Source: Lentisphaeria bacterium (lineage in GTDB: Bacteria; Verrucomicrobiota; Lentisphaeria; Victivallales; UBA1829). Taken from it: 5,489 nt of DNA. Shown here piece by piece: positions 1-5,138 of the stretch (position 1 is the first letter of the stretch; each line of letters opens with the position of its first letter). A program made the position numbers and the translations under genes. The notes beneath the pieces were generated by a model. That model did no database searches, was not told the DNA's origin, and was given only the letters and a program-made list of their open reading frames with translations. The stretch covers positions 1-5,489 of the forward strand of contig JAFYBD010000055.1 of the NCBI GenBank assembly GCA_017540385.1, given 5' to 3'.

Positions 1-471
1 GTGCGCCACGATCGCCATGTCATGGGTCTCTTGGATGCTTGCGGCGGAGGTCATCGCGTAACCGGTCGCGCGGCAGGCCATCACGTCGGAGTGATCGCCG
101 AAGATTGCCAGGGACTGACAGGCCAGGGAGCGGGCCGTCACGTGGAACACGGTCGGGAGGAGCTCACCGGCGATCTTGTACATGTTCGGGATCATCAGGA
201 GGAGGCCCTGGGAAGCCGTGTAGGTGGTCGTGAGAGAACCTGCGGCGAGGCAGCCGTGAACGGCGCCGGCGGCGCCCGCTTCGGACTGCATCTCGACGAC
301 CGAGACCTGCTTGCCCCAGATGTTTCTCTTGTCTTCAGCGGCCCACTGGTCGACCCATTCGCCCATGGTGGACGAAGGAGTGATCGGGTAGATGGCTGCA
401 GTTTCGCTCAACGCATAAGCGACATACGCGGCTGCGTAGTTGCCGTCCTGAGTGTTGATTTTGCCCGGCAT
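1..471 (-). CDS. nifJ: Pyruvate:ferredoxin (flavodoxin) oxidoreductase, N-terminal part (runs off the window)
   Basis: This enzyme oxidatively decarboxylates pyruvate with CoA to acetyl-CoA and CO2, passing electrons to ferredoxin or flavodoxin; it is cytoplasmic and typical of anaerobes. Only the first 157 residues are present, out of roughly 1,170-1,200 usual for the single-chain family. They cover most of the first pyrimidine-binding (PP-type) domain of the thiamine diphosphate fold. Visible signatures are YPITPSS (residues 28-34), GEWVDQW (37-43), EMQSEAGAAGAVHG (60-73), TASQGLLLMIPNMYKIAGE (85-103) and IFGDHSDVM (123-131). Thr31, Glu64 and Arg114 fall at the same numbers as the catalytic residues known from Desulfovibrio africanus PFOR, which supports both the start and an active enzyme. 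The ATG is preceded by AAAGGA about 7 nt upstream, and a good promoter lies further up. The iron-sulfur domains are outside the window, so intactness beyond residue 157 is unseen. Confidence 0.97.
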   Translation of the reverse strand, partial: MPGKINTQDGNYAAAYVAYALSETAAIYPITPSSTMGEWVDQWAAEDKRNIWGKQVSVVEMQSEAGAAGAVHGCLAAGSLTTTYTASQGLLLMIPNMYKIAGELLPTVFHVTARSLACQSLAIFGDHSDVMACRATGYAMTSAASIQETHDMAIVAH

Positions 472-538
472 TTCTTTTTCCTTTGCTGGTTTAGGTTAAA
501 TGTGGCAGTGTTTGTTTGGGAGAATAATATATTCTTAT

Positions 539-567
539 AATATACCGCCGGAAGCCCCCCTTGTCAA
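539..567 (-). promoter_or_regulatory. Sigma70-type promoter of nifJ
   Basis: Read on the minus strand, a perfect -35 TTGACA (567-562) is followed by a 17-bp spacer and a -10 TATATT (544-539), one base from TATAAT. The predicted start is near position 532, giving a leader of about 61 nt before the nifJ ATG. The spacer contains an unusual run of six G. An AT-rich imperfect inverted repeat, AGAAT-AATAT-ATTCT (521-535), overlaps the predicted start and could be an operator, but no regulator family can be named from it. Hexamers and spacing are read directly; activity is inferred. Confidence 0.75.
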
Positions 568-577
568 GCTGTTTCTG

Positions 578-596
578 AAAAAAACGCGCCGACGCG
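578..596 (-). terminator. Weak terminator-like hairpin with seven-T tract
   Basis: On the minus strand a short CGCG stem with a TCGG loop (596-585) is followed directly by seven T (584-578). The T tract fits intrinsic termination of transcripts coming from the lysine-rich gene, just before the nifJ promoter. The stem is only 4 bp, extendable by G-T wobbles against the T tract, so efficiency is doubtful. Confidence 0.3.
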
Positions 597-790
597 CCCG
601 CGTGGAAGCTCAAAAAAGCAAAAGGGCATCTCGAAAAATTCGATCGGATGGATTTTCAGCGCATGGACCAAAAGGACAATGCAGAAAGATTTGAGCGTGG
701 CTACCCGAAGGCAACTACCGAAAATCTTACCAGTTGAACTTGGTCCGGACGCGAAAAGCCGCCGAATACCGATTTTCAGAGGTGCCCGAA

Positions 791-812
791 AACAAAAAGC
801 CGCGCCAACGCG
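791..812 (-). terminator. Candidate terminator downstream of the lysine-rich gene
   Basis: On the minus strand, a CGCG stem closed by a TTGG loop (812-801) is followed by GC and then a T-rich stretch with five T, a G or C interruption and more T (798-791 and beyond). It starts about 85 nt after the stop codon of the lysine-rich gene, preceded by another small stem-loop (839-826, TCCGG arms). The stem is weak at 4 bp, so this is a tentative call. Confidence 0.3.
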
Positions 813-897
813 TCCGATTGTCGCATCCGGAGGACCGGACGGACGGGACGGCGGCACGGCTTTCGTCAACGGGCCGGAGAGCCCAGGAAATGGCGGA

Positions 898-1440
898 TCA
901 CTTCGCCGGCTTTTTGCCTTTCGCGGGAGCCTTGGCGGGAGCGGGCTTCTTCGCGGGAGCGGGCTTCGCGGCAGGCTTGGCGGCGGGTTTCGCAGGTTCG
1001 GCTTTCTTCGCCGGAACCTTCGCCGGAGCGGGCTTCGCGACGGGTTTCGCGGGTTCGGCTTTCTTCGCCGGAGCCTTCGCAGGAGCGGGTTTCGCGGCGG
1101 GTTTCGCGGGTTCAGCTTTCTTCGCCGGAGCCTTCGCGGGGGCGGGTTTCTTCTCGGACTTCGCGGGAGCAGGCTTTTTCACGGCTTTCTTCTCGGATTT
1201 CGCGGGAGCGGATTTCCCTTCCGGCAGCGTCCGGTACACGCCGATCTCGGCGAGATGCCTGGCGACCTTTTCGCCGAGGGAAGCCAGGTCGAGGAACCCC
1301 TCGAGGGGAAGCGTGAGGCGCAAATGAGACTCGCGCAGCGCCGGTTTATCGCGATCCGGCAGCAGATGAAAGAAATCGATGATCACCAGACCATGATTCA
1401 GGGAAATGTTGGCGATGCCGTCACTGTAACACTCTTTCAT
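898..1440 (-). CDS. Small unrecognised N-terminal domain fused to a Lys/Ala/Pro-rich, histone-H1-like tail
   Basis: The protein is 180 residues long. Residues 1-75 look like a compact alpha/beta domain: a strand-like NISLNHGLVIIDFFHLL (11-27), a polar loop, a second strand RLTLPLEGFL (41-50) and a helix LASLGEKVARHLAEIGV (52-68). I do not recognise the family; a DUF3467-like fold is a weak resemblance only. Residues 76-180 are low complexity: 32 lysines against 5 glutamates in 105 residues, otherwise Ala and Pro, in PAPAK, PAKKAEPAK and KPAAK units. Such tails in bacterial H1-like proteins bind DNA non-specifically, and a nucleoid or nucleic-acid role is inferred from this alone. An alternative is a flexible linker or RNA-binding tail. 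No signal peptide or membrane segment is seen. The ATG at 1440 has GGAG 10 nt upstream. It has its own promoter and does not look like part of the mre cluster. The opposite strand carries long Gly/Ala/Phe-rich open frames, which are shadows of the repeat. Confidence 0.85.
   Translation of the reverse strand: MKECYSDGIANISLNHGLVIIDFFHLLPDRDKPALRESHLRLTLPLEGFLDLASLGEKVARHLAEIGVYRTLPEGKSAPAKSEKKAVKKPAPAKSEKKPAPAKAPAKKAEPAKPAAKPAPAKAPAKKAEPAKPVAKPAPAKVPAKKAEPAKPAAKPAAKPAPAKKPAPAKAPAKGKKPAK
976..1146 (-). repeat. Three tandem 57-bp (19-residue) repeats in the lysine-rich tail
   Basis: Three head-to-tail copies occupy 1146-1090, 1089-1033 and 1032-976, encoding residues 99-117, 118-136 and 137-155. 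The unit is PAPAKAPAKKAEPAKPAAK; copy 2 has Val at unit position 17 and copy 3 has Val at position 6. Neighbouring copies differ by about 5 of 57 bases by eye, several of them silent. The array therefore arose by duplication of a DNA unit and not by composition alone. Shorter related units (PAPAKSEKK, PAAKPAPAK) flank it on both sides. Confidence 0.9.
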
Positions 1441-1479
1441 TTCGTTTTAGCTCCAATCGTGTTGATGATACCGGACCTG

Positions 1480-1524
1480 GGGACAGTCGGGACCGACGAC
1501 TCCCGGGGGATGAAAACCTGTCCC
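1480..1524 (-). promoter_or_regulatory. Inverted repeat in the leader of the lysine-rich gene
   Basis: A perfect 7-bp inverted repeat, GGGACAG (1480-1486) and CTGTCCC (1518-1524), encloses 31 nt. A competing inner stem AGTCG/CGACT (1485-1489 and 1497-1501) shares two bases with one outer arm, so the two pairings are mutually exclusive. It lies in the predicted transcript, ending about 40 nt before the start codon. This could be a switching leader structure or chance in GC-rich DNA. It does not match any riboswitch class I know. Confidence 0.35.
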
Positions 1525-1640
1525 GAGAGAGGCGCGACGCGAGGAAAAACGTGCCGCAAACTCCGAAACATTATGTTTTCAAACCACTTGCAGTCGATCG
1601 CCGTCCGGAAAGGCCAAATTCCGGCTGTGGAATCTCCGTT

Positions 1641-1669
1641 ACTATAGCCCCTCCCGGCGTAAAAATCAA
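1641..1669 (-). promoter_or_regulatory. Sigma70-type promoter of the lysine-rich gene
   Basis: On the minus strand, TTGATT (1669-1664) and TATAGT (1646-1641) are separated by exactly 17 bp. The predicted start is near 1634, which leaves a leader of about 193 nt before the ATG at 1440. The two A8 tracts immediately upstream fit an UP element. It sits about 75 bp beyond the mrdA stop codon, which argues that the lysine-rich gene is a separate transcription unit. Confidence 0.65.
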
Positions 1670-1682
1670 CAGGATAAACAGG

Positions 1683-1701
1683 TTTTTTTTCGCTTTTTTT
1701 T
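1683..1701 (-). promoter_or_regulatory. Two phased A-tracts, UP-element-like
   Basis: Two runs of eight A on the minus strand (1690-1683 and 1701-1694) are offset by 11 bp, about one helical turn. They lie at roughly -49 to -56 and -60 to -67 relative to the predicted start of the lysine-rich gene. Phased A-tracts bend DNA, and upstream A-tracts can contact the RNA polymerase alpha C-terminal domain. They stand out sharply in otherwise GC-rich DNA. Confidence 0.55.
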
Positions 1702-1705
1702 CGTG

Positions 1706-1734
1706 CCCCTCCCGGAACCGTGCCGGACAAGGGG
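1706..1734 (-). terminator. Hairpin downstream of mrdA, without a T tract
   Basis: The structure starts 12 nt after the mrdA stop codon. A 5-bp outer stem (CCCCT at 1734-1730 as read on the minus strand, AGGGG at 1710-1706) encloses a 4-bp CCGG/CCGG inner stem with a 7-nt loop (1722-1716). Downstream on the minus strand comes CAC and then an A-run instead of a T-run. It is therefore not a classical intrinsic terminator; it may mark the mRNA 3' end or act with another termination route. Confidence 0.35.
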
Positions 1735-1745
1735 AAAACGGGGCG

Positions 1746-3557
1746 TCAGTCGCGCGCAAACCACTCTGTCAGCATGGCCGCGACGATGGGCGCGGTGGTG
1801 GTGCCGCCGGAATCGCCCTCCTCCACGACGGCAGCGAAGCTCAGGAGCTCGCCGGTCTTCGGATGCGTCACGAAGCCGTTGAACCAGGTGTTCTTGGTCG
1901 TCAGCGTGGTGAGTCCGACGTCGGCCGTGCCGGTCTTCGCATAGACCTCGGCGGACTTGATGTTGCCGCGCCTGCCGGAGCCCGCGGGGTCGTGCACGAC
2001 CAGGTACATGCCCTCGCGCACGACCTTCAGGGATTTTTCCGAGGCGGCGAGCTGTCCGGCCTTGCGGGGGATGGCGTCGAACACGCTGAGGCGTTTACCG
2101 GATATCCGGTCGTGGTCGTAGATGTGGTCGATGAGGTACGGAGTCCAGATCGTGCCGCCATTGGCGATGGCCGCATAGAAGACGGCGGCCTGCAGCGGCG
2201 TGACCGTGACCCTGCCCTGCCCGATGCTCACGTAGGCGGTTTCGCTTTCGTTCCAGCTGGGGCCGTCCTTCGGCAGATCGCCTGCGCGCTCGGAAATCTC
2301 GATCCCGGTCTTGCGGCCGATCCCGGCGGATTCGAACATCCTGCTGAGGCGGTCGATGCCGACCTCGACGCCGAGTTCGACGAAATACACGTTGCACGAC
2401 CGTTTGATGGCCTGGCGCATGTCGAGCTCGCCGTGAATGCCGGTGCATTTGATCTTCCCCCTGTAGCCGTGGGGCGTGGAGCCCTCGCAATCGTATATCT
2501 TCGTGTCCGGGATGCCGCTTTCAAGGCCGGCAAGCGCAGTGAGCGGCTTGATGGTGGAGCCGGGCATGTAGGCCCCCTGCACGGCGCGGTTCAGGAACGG
2601 TCTCCCCGGGTCCTCGTTGAGCTCGGCGAAGCGTTTGCGCGAGATGGACGGGACGAAGTCGCCGGGCGGGAACGTCGGGGAGGACGCCATCACGCGCACG
2701 GCCCCGGTGGAAGCATTCAGGACCACGATGGCCCCGCGGCGGCCCTTCAGCGCCTTCTCGGCGGCCATCTGGCCGTCGATGTCGAGCGTCAGCCTCAGAT
2801 CATAGCCGTTCTGAGGCGGCGTGGGCTCCTCGAGCTGTTCGTGCACGAATCCGTTGCTGTTCACCATCACGAACTGGCTCCCGGCCTTGCCCGACAGCTT
2901 CTCGTTGAACTGGTACTCCAGTCCGGACCGGCCCTCGAGGCTCGGCAGGTAGTAGAAGTATTCGCGGCGGTCGCCCGCGCCGCTCGGGTCCTCGTTGCCG
3001 ACGTAGCCGATGAGCTGGGCAGCGAGGCTGCCGAAGGGATATTCGCGCATGGGTTCGGCCGTGACCTCCATCCCGCGGATGGGCGGAAAGAGTTCGTCGA
3101 GGCGGCCGCGCTCCTCGTCGGTCAGGTCTTTGAACGCCGTGAGCGGAAGCCCCGGCTGGGTGTTCAGGTGGCGGCGGACATTCTCGAGCGAGAGCGGATT
3201 CACACGCCCGAGGACGGCCGCGACCTGGTCGGCCTTGTCCATGATGAATTTCGACTGGTCGCGCGAACGCTCGGTGGTCATTTCGCCGGGGTGGAAGAGC
3301 ACGTTGAACGACGGACGGTTCCGCACGACCGGGGTACCGTCAAGCGCGAGTATCTCGCCGCGCATAGCCGGGATGCGGATGCGGCGAGCGCTCTGCTTGC
3401 GGTCCTTGTACTCGTATTCGGCGGCGCGGATGACTTGCATCTGCCAGAGCCGGATCACGAGGACGGAGAACATCAGAAAGGCGATCAGCGCCAGCAGGCC
3501 GATGCGCAGGGCAAAAGCGTCGATGACAAAACGCGAATCGTCGTCGCCGGACATCAT
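1746..3557 (-). CDS. mrdA: Penicillin-binding protein 2 (peptidoglycan DD-transpeptidase of the elongasome)
   Basis: This class B PBP cross-links peptidoglycan during lateral-wall elongation, with RodA as glycosyltransferase partner and MreC as activator. The 603-residue chain is close to the family's usual 600-650. It has a short cytoplasmic tail, one membrane anchor (about 14-37), a PBP dimerisation/pedestal region beginning at RGEILALDGTPVVRN (66-80) and containing GLEYQFNEKLSG (212-223), then the transpeptidase domain from about 265. All three catalytic motifs are present: STIK with Ser334, SCN (387-389) and KTG (541-543). The start is ATG-ATG. The first overlaps the mreD stop as ATGA. 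GGAGG (3565-3561) is 3 nt from the first ATG and 6 nt from the second, so the second (3554, 602 aa) may be the true start. Cys357, Cys371 and His375 sit where some PBP2 proteins bind a metal. Class B identity is certain; assignment to PBP2 and not FtsI follows from the mreCD context and the pedestal sequence. Confidence 0.95.
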   Translation of the reverse strand: MMSGDDDSRFVIDAFALRIGLLALIAFLMFSVLVIRLWQMQVIRAAEYEYKDRKQSARRIRIPAMRGEILALDGTPVVRNRPSFNVLFHPGEMTTERSRDQSKFIMDKADQVAAVLGRVNPLSLENVRRHLNTQPGLPLTAFKDLTDEERGRLDELFPPIRGMEVTAEPMREYPFGSLAAQLIGYVGNEDPSGAGDRREYFYYLPSLEGRSGLEYQFNEKLSGKAGSQFVMVNSNGFVHEQLEEPTPPQNGYDLRLTLDIDGQMAAEKALKGRRGAIVVLNASTGAVRVMASSPTFPPGDFVPSISRKRFAELNEDPGRPFLNRAVQGAYMPGSTIKPLTALAGLESGIPDTKIYDCEGSTPHGYRGKIKCTGIHGELDMRQAIKRSCNVYFVELGVEVGIDRLSRMFESAGIGRKTGIEISERAGDLPKDGPSWNESETAYVSIGQGRVTVTPLQAAVFYAAIANGGTIWTPYLIDHIYDHDRISGKRLSVFDAIPRKAGQLAASEKSLKVVREGMYLVVHDPAGSGRRGNIKSAEVYAKTGTADVGLTTLTTKNTWFNGFVTHPKTGELLSFAAVVEEGDSGGTTTAPIVAAMLTEWFARD

Positions 3558-3565
3558 TCACCTCC
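3554..3565 (-). promoter_or_regulatory. Ribosome binding site and overlapping mreD stop / mrdA start
   Basis: GGAGG at 3565-3561 lies inside the last mreD codons, followed by the TGA stop of mreD (3556-3554) nested in two consecutive ATGs (3557 and 3554). The geometry suggests translational coupling of mrdA to mreD. The 6-nt spacing favours the second ATG as the main initiation codon. Confidence 0.7.
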
Positions 3566-4036
3566 GTCGGCGGAATTCCACACGCCGATCTTCAGGCGGT
3601 CGGCCGAACGCGACACGAGGCTGAACGCCACGGGGAGCAGGATCGCCCCGAGCAGGCAGGAGGTCAGCAGCGAAGCGAAAGCTTCGGGCGTGGTCAGGAC
3701 CGTCCATGCAGAGGGGAATGCGACGAAGAGCGGGATCATCGCGCCGACGAGAAACTCGAGCGCGTCGGAACCGGGGCGTTTCGCGTGCAGGAGCACTGCG
3801 GGGAGCGTAAGCACTGCGAGCACGAGGCCGTTCCACGGCATGAAGCATCCCATCACGAAATCCTGCGCCACGCCGAAGACGAGCGCGAAACACAGCGCCA
3901 TGCCCGGGGACACCGCGAACGACGCGGCCACATAGAAAAATGCCAGCAGGGGGATCGCGAGCCCGGCGGAACGCAGCAGAGTCTCCGCGATCAGCAGGAC
4001 CATCGACCAGAGCGTGAAATACAAAAACGCGAACAT
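3554..4036 (-). CDS. mreD: Rod shape-determining membrane protein MreD
   Basis: MreD is a small polytopic inner-membrane protein of the Rod complex, partnering MreC and modulating PBP2 activation. At 160 residues it has the family's usual size. Hydrophobic segments are visible at about 2-20, 26-42, 44-63, 69-84, 94-114 and 120-141, giving five or six membrane spans and a short polar C-terminus. MreD sequences diverge strongly and no residue motif is diagnostic here. The call rests on length, hydrophobicity and position between mreC and mrdA, the classical order. GGAGGGG ends 3 nt before the ATG, a strong ribosome site. The gap from mreC is 16 nt and the end overlaps mrdA, so the three genes should be one transcript. 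Confidence 0.87.
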   Translation of the reverse strand: MFAFLYFTLWSMVLLIAETLLRSAGLAIPLLAFFYVAASFAVSPGMALCFALVFGVAQDFVMGCFMPWNGLVLAVLTLPAVLLHAKRPGSDALEFLVGAMIPLFVAFPSAWTVLTTPEAFASLLTSCLLGAILLPVAFSLVSRSADRLKIGVWNSADGGE

Positions 4037-4052
4037 CGACCCCTCCGCAACC

Positions 4053-4928
4053 TCATTTCCCGGTCAGGACCACCACGAACCGGATGTTGTCCAGCGACAC
4101 GGCGGGTTTCATCCACGCCTCGGCGTAGAGTCCGCCATCGTGCACCACGGCCGCGCGGTTCGCGCCCATCGGGGCCTCCGTGAGAAATCCGATGCAGATC
4201 CCCTGGGGAGTGCGCTCGGAATAGCCGCTCGTGAGGACCATTTCGCCGAGGCCGTATTTGCTCTTCAGCGGGAGGCGCGAGATCAGCGCGGTGCCCGCGT
4301 CGGCGCCGTTGCCCGTGAGCGTACCGCTCGCGCCGGATTCGGCAAGGGAAACGCTGAACTGGCAGGCCGGGTTCACGACCGTGGCCACGACCGAGGTGCG
4401 GGAGGACGTCTCGATCACGCGTCCGGCGAGCACGCAGCTCGGGGTGCCCCCGCGCGGGGCGAACTGGAACGTGAGGACGGGGTCGCCGGTCTCGATGCCG
4501 TCGTTCATGCCCTTCGAGATCACGAACTGCTCGGTCCAGGTGGCCGGATCGCGCAGGATGACCTCCGCGTAAACCTTGTTGTACCCGGACCAGCGCGGCA
4601 TGCGGAGTTCCTGGCGGAGACGTTCGTTGTCGGTCTCCATTTCGCGGAGGAGCTCGACCTGCGCCGCCAGAAGGGCGTTCTGCCGCTGGAGCTGTTCCAC
4701 TGCGGCGGCGAGGTCCTGCCGGGACTGAAGCGCGAGCGCCTGACGCGCCGCGGCGAGTTCGACCTTCTTCGCGGCCTGATAGAACGGATAGTAGAAGTCG
4801 AGGGAGAAGCGGGCGAGCGTGCGGCGGAACGTGAAGAAGCCGGTCAGGACAAGCGCGGCGATGACCACGGGGATCGCGGCAAAGAGCACGACCCTCGAGA
4901 CCTTGACTTTCTTCTTGAAAACAGCCAT
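4053..4928 (-). CDS. mreC: Cell shape-determining protein MreC
   Basis: MreC is a membrane-anchored periplasmic scaffold that dimerises, binds PBP2 and links the wall synthases to MreB filaments. The 291-residue protein has a basic cytoplasmic start (KKKVKVSR), one membrane helix (about 12-33), a coiled coil rich in Leu, Gln and Glu (about 52-110), and the beta-barrel MreC domain. The last shows AEVILRDPATWTEQFVISKGMNDGI in family register (121-145), LAGRVIE (168-173), SGASGTLTGNG (198-208) and GEMVLTSGYSERTPQGICIGFL (228-249). The ATG at 4928 was chosen because AGGGG lies 8 nt upstream and the membrane segment follows directly. An in-frame GTG at 4985 would add 19 residues without a clear ribosome site. 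It leads the mreC-mreD-mrdA cluster. No clear promoter was found in the 210 bp before it, so it may be read through from tkt. mreB, often upstream in other genomes, is replaced here by tkt. Confidence 0.94.
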   Translation of the reverse strand: MAVFKKKVKVSRVVLFAAIPVVIAALVLTGFFTFRRTLARFSLDFYYPFYQAAKKVELAAARQALALQSRQDLAAAVEQLQRQNALLAAQVELLREMETDNERLRQELRMPRWSGYNKVYAEVILRDPATWTEQFVISKGMNDGIETGDPVLTFQFAPRGGTPSCVLAGRVIETSSRTSVVATVVNPACQFSVSLAESGASGTLTGNGADAGTALISRLPLKSKYGLGEMVLTSGYSERTPQGICIGFLTEAPMGANRAAVVHDGGLYAEAWMKPAVSLDNIRFVVVLTGK

Positions 4929-5040
4929 TGCCGCATCCCCTTCCCCGGGCGGGATCACCCTCGCGGAGCCGAAAGAACGCGGCACCGCGACAGGCGTCGG
5001 CCCGTCAAGTTCAATTCCGGGAAGCCCCGGAGACGGAAAC

Positions 5041-5069
5041 CCGGACCGGACGAAACCGCCCGGACCGGA
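5041..5069. repeat. Short direct repeat CCGGACCGGA
   Basis: Two copies of the 10-mer CCGGACCGGA (5041-5050 and 5060-5069) are separated by 9 bp, in the tkt-mreC spacer. Start-to-start distance is 19 bp, near two helical turns, as in a tandem operator. Each copy is itself almost palindromic. It may equally be low-complexity GC sequence. Confidence 0.4.
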
Positions 5070-5080
5070 ACATCATTCGT

Positions 5081-5103
5081 CCCCGCGGCGGGAGGCCGCG
5101 GGG
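5081..5103 (-). terminator. Strong GC hairpin downstream of tkt
   Basis: A perfect 8-bp inverted repeat, CCCCGCGG (5081-5088) and CCGCGGGG (5096-5103), encloses a 7-nt loop and begins about 35 nt after the tkt stop codon. No T tract follows on either strand, so it is not a textbook intrinsic terminator. It could protect the tkt mRNA 3' end, cause pausing, or partly separate tkt from mreC. Confidence 0.45.
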
Positions 5104-5138
5104 GCTTCGAAACGAATCAGCCGCAAGCGGCGGAGCGC

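Larger units (their letters stand above)
472..897. other. Intergenic region between the lysine-rich gene and nifJ
   Basis: This is 426 bp with no convincing gene. The part nearest nifJ holds its leader and promoter (about 472-567), preceded by an AT-rich block. Two short CGCG-stem hairpins with T-rich downstream sequence (around 578-596 and 791-812, minus strand) and a TCCGG-AGGA-CCGGA stem-loop (826-839) are the only other structures seen. Reading frames of about 100 codons cross it on the minus strand, but they lack a good ribosome site and recognisable composition and would span the terminator-like hairpins. No tRNA or known small RNA was recognised. Confidence 0.7.
1441..1745. other. Intergenic region between mrdA and the lysine-rich gene
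   Basis: This 305-bp stretch holds, in minus-strand order, the post-mrdA hairpin, two phased A-tracts, a sigma70-type promoter and a leader of about 193 nt. The leader contains the palindrome AAACAT-T-ATGTTT (1566-1578) and the inverted repeat at 1480-1524. An 11-bp direct repeat, GCCCCTCCCGG on the plus strand, occurs at 1647-1657 and 1705-1715. No gene is called here; a 44-codon minus-strand frame (1571-1437) that overlaps the next start as ATGA lacks a ribosome site. Confidence 0.65.

Noticed and set aside
1..540. 179-codon plus-strand frame over nifJ
   Set aside because: The minus strand encodes unmistakable PFOR with catalytic residues at family positions; this frame is its shadow and runs into the AT-rich promoter.
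564..869. 101-codon minus-strand frame in the spacer before nifJ
   Set aside because: No ribosome site or recognisable composition. It crosses both terminator-like hairpins and ends at the nifJ -35 region.
679..1647. Plus-strand frames of 322 and 197 codons with Gly/Phe/Leu or Ala/Gly/Phe repeats
   Set aside because: Their repeats are the complement of the Lys/Ala/Pro repeats. The minus-strand gene has a ribosome site, a promoter and a plausible N-terminal domain, and the plus-strand frames do not.
1572..1730. TTG-initiated upstream part of a 97-codon minus-strand frame (1730-1437)
   Set aside because: It begins in the post-mrdA hairpin and reads through the A-tracts and the promoter, so most of it would not be transcribed from that promoter.
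1551..3935. 794-codon plus-strand open frame opposite mrdA and part of mreD
   Set aside because: It lies antisense to PBP2, whose catalytic motifs are all intact. The frame has shadow composition (rich in His, Arg, Asp, Gly) with no domain, and long antisense frames are expected in GC-rich DNA.
4929..4985. GTG start at 4985 for mreC (310 aa)
   Set aside because: The ATG at 4928 has AGGGG at good spacing and begins directly before the membrane segment; the extra 19 residues look non-coding.
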